Below are positions 6,147 to 8,651 of a stretch of 8,651 nucleotides of DNA, piece by piece. Location of the stretch: positions 1 through 8,651 of the forward strand of contig JBOHWH010000052.1 in the NCBI GenBank assembly GCA_050736695.1, written 5' to 3'. The notes under the pieces are model-generated. The model was not told the DNA's origin and made no database searches. It saw nothing but the letters and a program-made list of their open reading frames with translations. Positions within the stretch are counted from its first letter, which is position 1. Each line of letters starts with the position of its first letter. The DNA comes from JBARDN01 sp050736695. GTDB lineage: Bacteria > Desulfobacterota > Binatia > Binatales > Binataceae. The position numbers and the translations under genes are program-made.

Positions 6147-8042
6147 TTACTGGTAGAGGATCTGAGCGCGAAGATCCCGCCGGATCGCATCCGCAATCGG
6201 CTTGAACTGAACCGCGTCCTTTGGCGTGCAGACCGGCCCACGAGTGCGATCGTCGAGCAGGCGAACAACACTGACACTGGTGCCCGTGCGTTTGTACTCG
6301 GCGGAATAGGTCGTGTTCGCTCCGCTCAGGTGAACGTCCCTGGGCATCGCCATTATCTTTACACTCGGCGGAAAGTGAATCGTAAATTCTTCTTTCGAGT
6401 AGTCGCCAGTACACGCGAAGTCCACCGTTCGGCCGGTATCGGCCGAACCCTCGAGCGCGCTCGCGATACTGCCCCACTCCGCAAACGGCAATCGAATCGG
6501 AATTGCGCCCGGACCCGGCAGGTTCATTGCGTCGGTGAACTTGTATCGAATGCTGTAGTTGTAATCATCTGTAAGATCTTTGACGTTGCCCTTGACGATG
6601 CTGCCCGTCCCAGTATAGCCACTTCGCGCCAGAGCTCGGCTAATCGAACCTTCGATCGCGTTGGGTTGCAGATAGGCCATCGTGGTTCTGGCTATTACCG
6701 CATTGTAGCCTTCCACCTTGACTTTAGTTTCTCCCTCGGCTGACCCGTCGGGATGAACAGTCAGCACGGTGTTGAAGTCTTTGCCGTCATGCCTGGAGTC
6801 AACCACCGGCGTGTATTCGACTTTCTTGAAATCAGCGGTATGCAGGACCGGCTTGCCGGCTTCGTCCGGAGGCAGCAATCCGAACGGAGTATATTGGGCG
6901 GTCGAATCGACGTAGAGATCGAGACTGGGTATGTAGTTGATAACGTGGTTGAACAACTCAGGACAGGGCGCTTCCGGGAGGTTGTAGGAAGATCCGGAGT
7001 TGATCAAGGCCGGAGTGCTGGCGATTCCTTTGGCTTGGAGCAGCGCCTGCAGCAAAGTAGTATGGTCTTTGCAATCTCCCATCCGGTTGGCCAGCACCAG
7101 GTCAGCGTCGTGCGGCACAACCGCGCCAATACCAACTTCGTTTCCGGCATACTGGATATTGTTGGCGACCCAATCGTAAAGTCTTTTGGCTTGTTCGCGC
7201 GGCGTGTGAATGCCCTTGGTCAATTCGTCCGCAAGCTTTTGCGTTTGAGCGCTCACCTTTGCCTTTCCCGCCGCACGCGCGTTGTATGCGGCGGCGATCG
7301 CTCCGTAATCTTTGAAGGTCGTGGCGGAGATCAGCGGTCCGTAATCGAAGGAGGAGACGGAGCCCGGTTCGGGTTTGGCAAGTTGCCGGTTCTGAAACGT
7401 CCACGACCAGTTCCGCCGTCCGTTCTTTTGCGCGACTTCGCCACCATGAACTCCGCGCGTGTAGACCCGCAGTGGGAGCGAGGCGGGTGCGCTCAGGCTG
7501 ATATCCACTTTGTCGTACACCTGAAACTTCGAGAACGACTGCAGCAACGAAAAGTTGCCGGGATATGTCGCTTCGGTCTGGGTCAGCTTGTACGACATCA
7601 CCACCGAGTCGCCGACTGCGACATCCGGAAACGCAACCGTTTTGGTCCTGATATCCGAGAACATCGGCAACGCCGCGCCTTTGCCGGTATTCGATTGTTC
7701 CTGAAAGTTAGAGGCTGGAACGTCAATCCGGCGCCCATCCTGCTTGAGTGTATATGCCGCAAGAATTTCAACTTTTTCGAGCCGGTCGCTGAAGCTCACC
7801 GAGGTCTGATTCGCCTCCGAGACGCCCTGTTCAGTCAGCACCTTCAGCGCCCAGCTTTGCTCTTCAACGTGCGTGCCATCGGGATTCACGTCATAGCGCG
7901 CCCGATACCATTCATACTTGGTAAATCCCTGGAAGGGTTCCGGCGTTGCACCATCGGCTTGTGCCGGAAACGGCAGGAGCAACAGGGCCAGGACCATCGC
8001 CAAGTAAATCGCAAATGACCGATAGTTGGCGGTTCGGTTCAC
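6147..8042 (-). CDS. Secreted DUF3857/transglutaminase-like protein
   Basis: This protein is about 631 residues long. It starts with a short basic segment and a hydrophobic stretch (FAIYLAMVLALLLLPFPAQA, about residues 10-29), which looks like a Sec signal peptide cleaved after AQA, so the mature protein should be periplasmic or outside the cell. A DUF3857-like beta domain (about 38-218) is followed by a transglutaminase-like core (about 265-385). The Cys-His-Asp triad is intact: C324 in MGDCKDHT, H366 in FNHVINY and D379 in VDSTAQY. A further beta-rich C-terminal region follows. Such proteins act as papain-fold proteases, amidases or protein-modifying enzymes; the substrate is not known. The GTG at 8042 was chosen because GGAG lies seven bases upstream and the signal peptide then begins correctly. 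A GTG at 8108 would add 22 residues and has no ribosome binding site. It is the first gene of a probable three-gene operon. Confidence 0.9.
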   Translation of the reverse strand: MNRTANYRSFAIYLAMVLALLLLPFPAQADGATPEPFQGFTKYEWYRARYDVNPDGTHVEEQSWALKVLTEQGVSEANQTSVSFSDRLEKVEILAAYTLKQDGRRIDVPASNFQEQSNTGKGAALPMFSDIRTKTVAFPDVAVGDSVVMSYKLTQTEATYPGNFSLLQSFSKFQVYDKVDISLSAPASLPLRVYTRGVHGGEVAQKNGRRNWSWTFQNRQLAKPEPGSVSSFDYGPLISATTFKDYGAIAAAYNARAAGKAKVSAQTQKLADELTKGIHTPREQAKRLYDWVANNIQYAGNEVGIGAVVPHDADLVLANRMGDCKDHTTLLQALLQAKGIASTPALINSGSSYNLPEAPCPELFNHVINYIPSLDLYVDSTAQYTPFGLLPPDEAGKPVLHTADFKKVEYTPVVDSRHDGKDFNTVLTVHPDGSAEGETKVKVEGYNAVIARTTMAYLQPNAIEGSISRALARSGYTGTGSIVKGNVKDLTDDYNYSIRYKFTDAMNLPGPGAIPIRLPFAEWGSIASALEGSADTGRTVDFACTGDYSKEEFTIHFPPSVKIMAMPRDVHLSGANTTYSAEYKRTGTSVSVVRLLDDRTRGPVCTPKDAVQFKPIADAIRRDLRAQILYQ

Positions 8043-8049
8043 GTTGAAT

Positions 8050-8053
8050 CTCC
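8050..8053 (-). promoter_or_regulatory. Shine-Dalgarno site deciding the 8042 start
   Basis: GGAG on the minus strand, seven bases before the GTG at 8042, gives ideal spacing. The alternative GTG at 8108 has no comparable site, and its extra residues would put a long Cys/Arg-containing segment in front of the signal peptide. Confidence 0.6.
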
Positions 8054-8101
8054 GGCGAAATAATTTCAGAGCTTGATGCGGAAATCGAACACACAGGCAA
8101 A

Positions 8102-8125
8102 ATCGCACGATTCAGATTGTGCGAT
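8102..8125. promoter_or_regulatory. Dyad upstream of the operon, possible operator
   Basis: ATCGCAC (8102-8108) and GTGCGAT (8119-8125) are perfect inverted repeats around a 10-base spacer. The centre lies about 71 bp before the GTG at 8042, a reasonable place for a repressor or activator site ahead of the operon. A 7-bp pair can arise by chance, and I found no convincing promoter hexamers nearby. It could also be a simple RNA hairpin. Confidence 0.25.
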
Positions 8126-8356
8126 GGACGATATGGCACTTCGCCCGCATACGCAATTCGCCGCTCCGGTGTCGCCGCGGGTGCTTCGCTAAGCAACGTG
8201 ATGACCGGATTCGTGGTGGGGCACGCGGCCTTCAATACGGGTTTTCTGGTCTTGAGCGCGATCGCGCTTATCGCCTTCGCGGTGCCGGCCCTCGCGATGC
8301 CTGAGACGAAGGAATCCGGCGCTCGGCAGGCTACTCCCCGAAGCCAAGGTCCTTAA
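8117..8356 (+). pseudogene. C-terminal fragment of an MFS transporter
   Basis: Bases about 8180-8314 encode GASLSNVMTGFVVGHAAFN, then a hydrophobic helix (TGFLVLSAIALIAFAVPALA) and MPETKE. This reads like the last two membrane helices of a major facilitator transporter: the ALSN...GFVV loop before the final helix, a FLxLAAIAL helix and a closing MPETR/K motif are common there. Nothing upstream in this frame continues the transporter: the preceding codons (GRYGTSPAYAIRR) look random and run through the dyad region. Only about 45 of the usual 400 residues remain, so this is a gene remnant and not a working protein. Its frame ends at 8356, overlapping the 3' end of the DUF2007-type gene on the other strand. 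The similarity is judged by eye. Confidence 0.6.
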
Positions 8357-8573
8357 GGCTTTTGCGCGCATCCTCGGCGCGGTCGCGATGCACCATCAAT
8401 CGCGCCAAAATTGCTACGGTCGAGCCGAGCATCCGCGAGCCTTCGCCGTCAAAGACCCAGCATTCGAACCCCGCCTCGGACAACAAATCGCGCGCCATTT
8501 GCACCTGCATCGAGTCGATGCTTGAGAAAACTTCCTCGAGCTCGTCCGGCGCAAAGTTCCGCTCTTCAGCCAT
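8331..8573 (-). CDS. Small DUF2007-type putative signal-transducing protein
   Basis: This 80-residue soluble protein has no membrane segment. The core reads EEVFSSIDSMQVQMARDLLSE, then AGFECWVFDG, then a variable loop and LMVHRDRAEDARKSLKDLG. This beta-alpha-beta pattern, in which an S-x-x-x-A-x-x-A/R-x-x-L-x-x-x-G helix precedes a short strand and a final V...D...A...L segment, fits the DUF2007 / putative signal-transducing protein family. Those proteins are usually 65-90 residues long and look like a PII-like or GlnB-like half. No ligand or partner is known. The ATG at 8573 is preferred because AGGAG lies seven bases upstream; a TTG six codons earlier has no such site. It is upstream of, and in the same direction as, the transglutaminase operon, but 288 bp with a transporter remnant separate them, so co-transcription is uncertain. 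Confidence 0.8.
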   Translation of the reverse strand: MAEERNFAPDELEEVFSSIDSMQVQMARDLLSEAGFECWVFDGEGSRMLGSTVAILARLMVHRDRAEDARKSLKDLGFGE

Positions 8574-8580
8574 CGCGAGT

Positions 8581-8585
8581 CTCCT
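8581..8585 (-). promoter_or_regulatory. Shine-Dalgarno site of the DUF2007-type gene
   Basis: AGGAG on the minus strand (CTCCT on the plus strand) sits seven bases before the ATG at 8573. It decides the start in favour of this ATG over the TTG at 8591, which lies upstream of the site itself. Confidence 0.65.
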
Positions 8586-8651
8586 GGTCAATTACAAATT
8601 GCATGCATCGGCGCAAATTTCCGTCACTCGCCGGCGGCGCCGCCCTGCGGC

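Noticed and set aside
6753..8018. Plus-strand open frame of 421 codons opposite the transglutaminase-like gene
   Set aside because: The minus strand has a signal peptide and an intact Cys-His-Asp triad; the plus frame shows no domain.
8341..8364. Hairpin AAGCCAAGG / CCTTAAGGCTT followed by Ts on the plus strand
   Set aside because: It lies in the coding end of the DUF2007-type gene, has almost no loop and a bulge, and only four Ts. Terminator function is not supported.
8591..8651. Promoter for the DUF2007-type gene (TGTAAT at 8591-8596, minus strand)
   Set aside because: The -10-like hexamer would place the transcript start on top of the Shine-Dalgarno site, and no matching -35 exists at 15-18 bp.
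1..8651. CRISPR array, tRNA, rRNA, transposase or phage genes
   Set aside because: No regularly spaced direct repeats, no tRNA cloverleaf or CCA end, and no recombinase or phage motifs were seen on either strand. The only repeat structure is the palindromic element at 373-490.

Overview
The window looks like chromosomal DNA from a GC-rich, Gram-negative, probably environmental bacterium. No marker gene fixes the taxon. The gene content, namely a periplasmic DUF3857/transglutaminase protein, an M1 aminopeptidase with a HEAT-repeat tail, and remnants resembling acidobacterial-type secreted proteins, would suit an uncultured soil lineage such as Acidobacteriota or Binatota. That assignment is a guess from protein flavour only.

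All intact genes lie on the minus strand, so they are transcribed from right to left. From the right edge they are: a small DUF2007-type protein (8331-8573); a secreted DUF3857/transglutaminase-like protein (6147-8042); a GH13 alpha-glucosidase / oligo-1,6-glucosidase (4524-6110); an M1 aminopeptidase with HEAT repeats and a C-terminal coiled coil (1891-4485); and a polysaccharide deacetylase of the PgdA/PuuE-like group (585-1424). The transglutaminase, glucosidase and aminopeptidase genes are separated by only 36-38 bp and probably form one operon. The glucosidase and the aminopeptidase have no visible export signal and carry catalytic residues for final breakdown of oligosaccharides and peptides. 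The transglutaminase protein would act in the envelope. This reads as ordinary nutrient or turnover metabolism, not a defence or mobile system.

The unusual content lies between and beside the intact genes. Three decayed or frameshifted genes can be read by joining frames: (1) a 67-residue protein with two CxxC pairs at 166-370, broken by one extra G; (2) a secreted protein of about 140 remaining codons at 1425-1859, spread over three frames, whose last piece runs in frame into the deacetylase and creates a false N-terminal extension; (3) the last membrane helices of an MFS transporter on the plus strand at about 8180-8314. A 118-bp palindromic element (373-490) with two perfect 11-bp inverted repeats sits at the convergent junction next to remnant 1.

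The long genes show no frame damage, so the broken frames look like real gene decay rather than generally poor sequence. I did not find a convincing new multi-gene system. The best leads are the fossil genes, the palindromic repeat, the aminopeptidase-HEAT-coiled-coil architecture, and the transglutaminase-glucosidase-aminopeptidase linkage.
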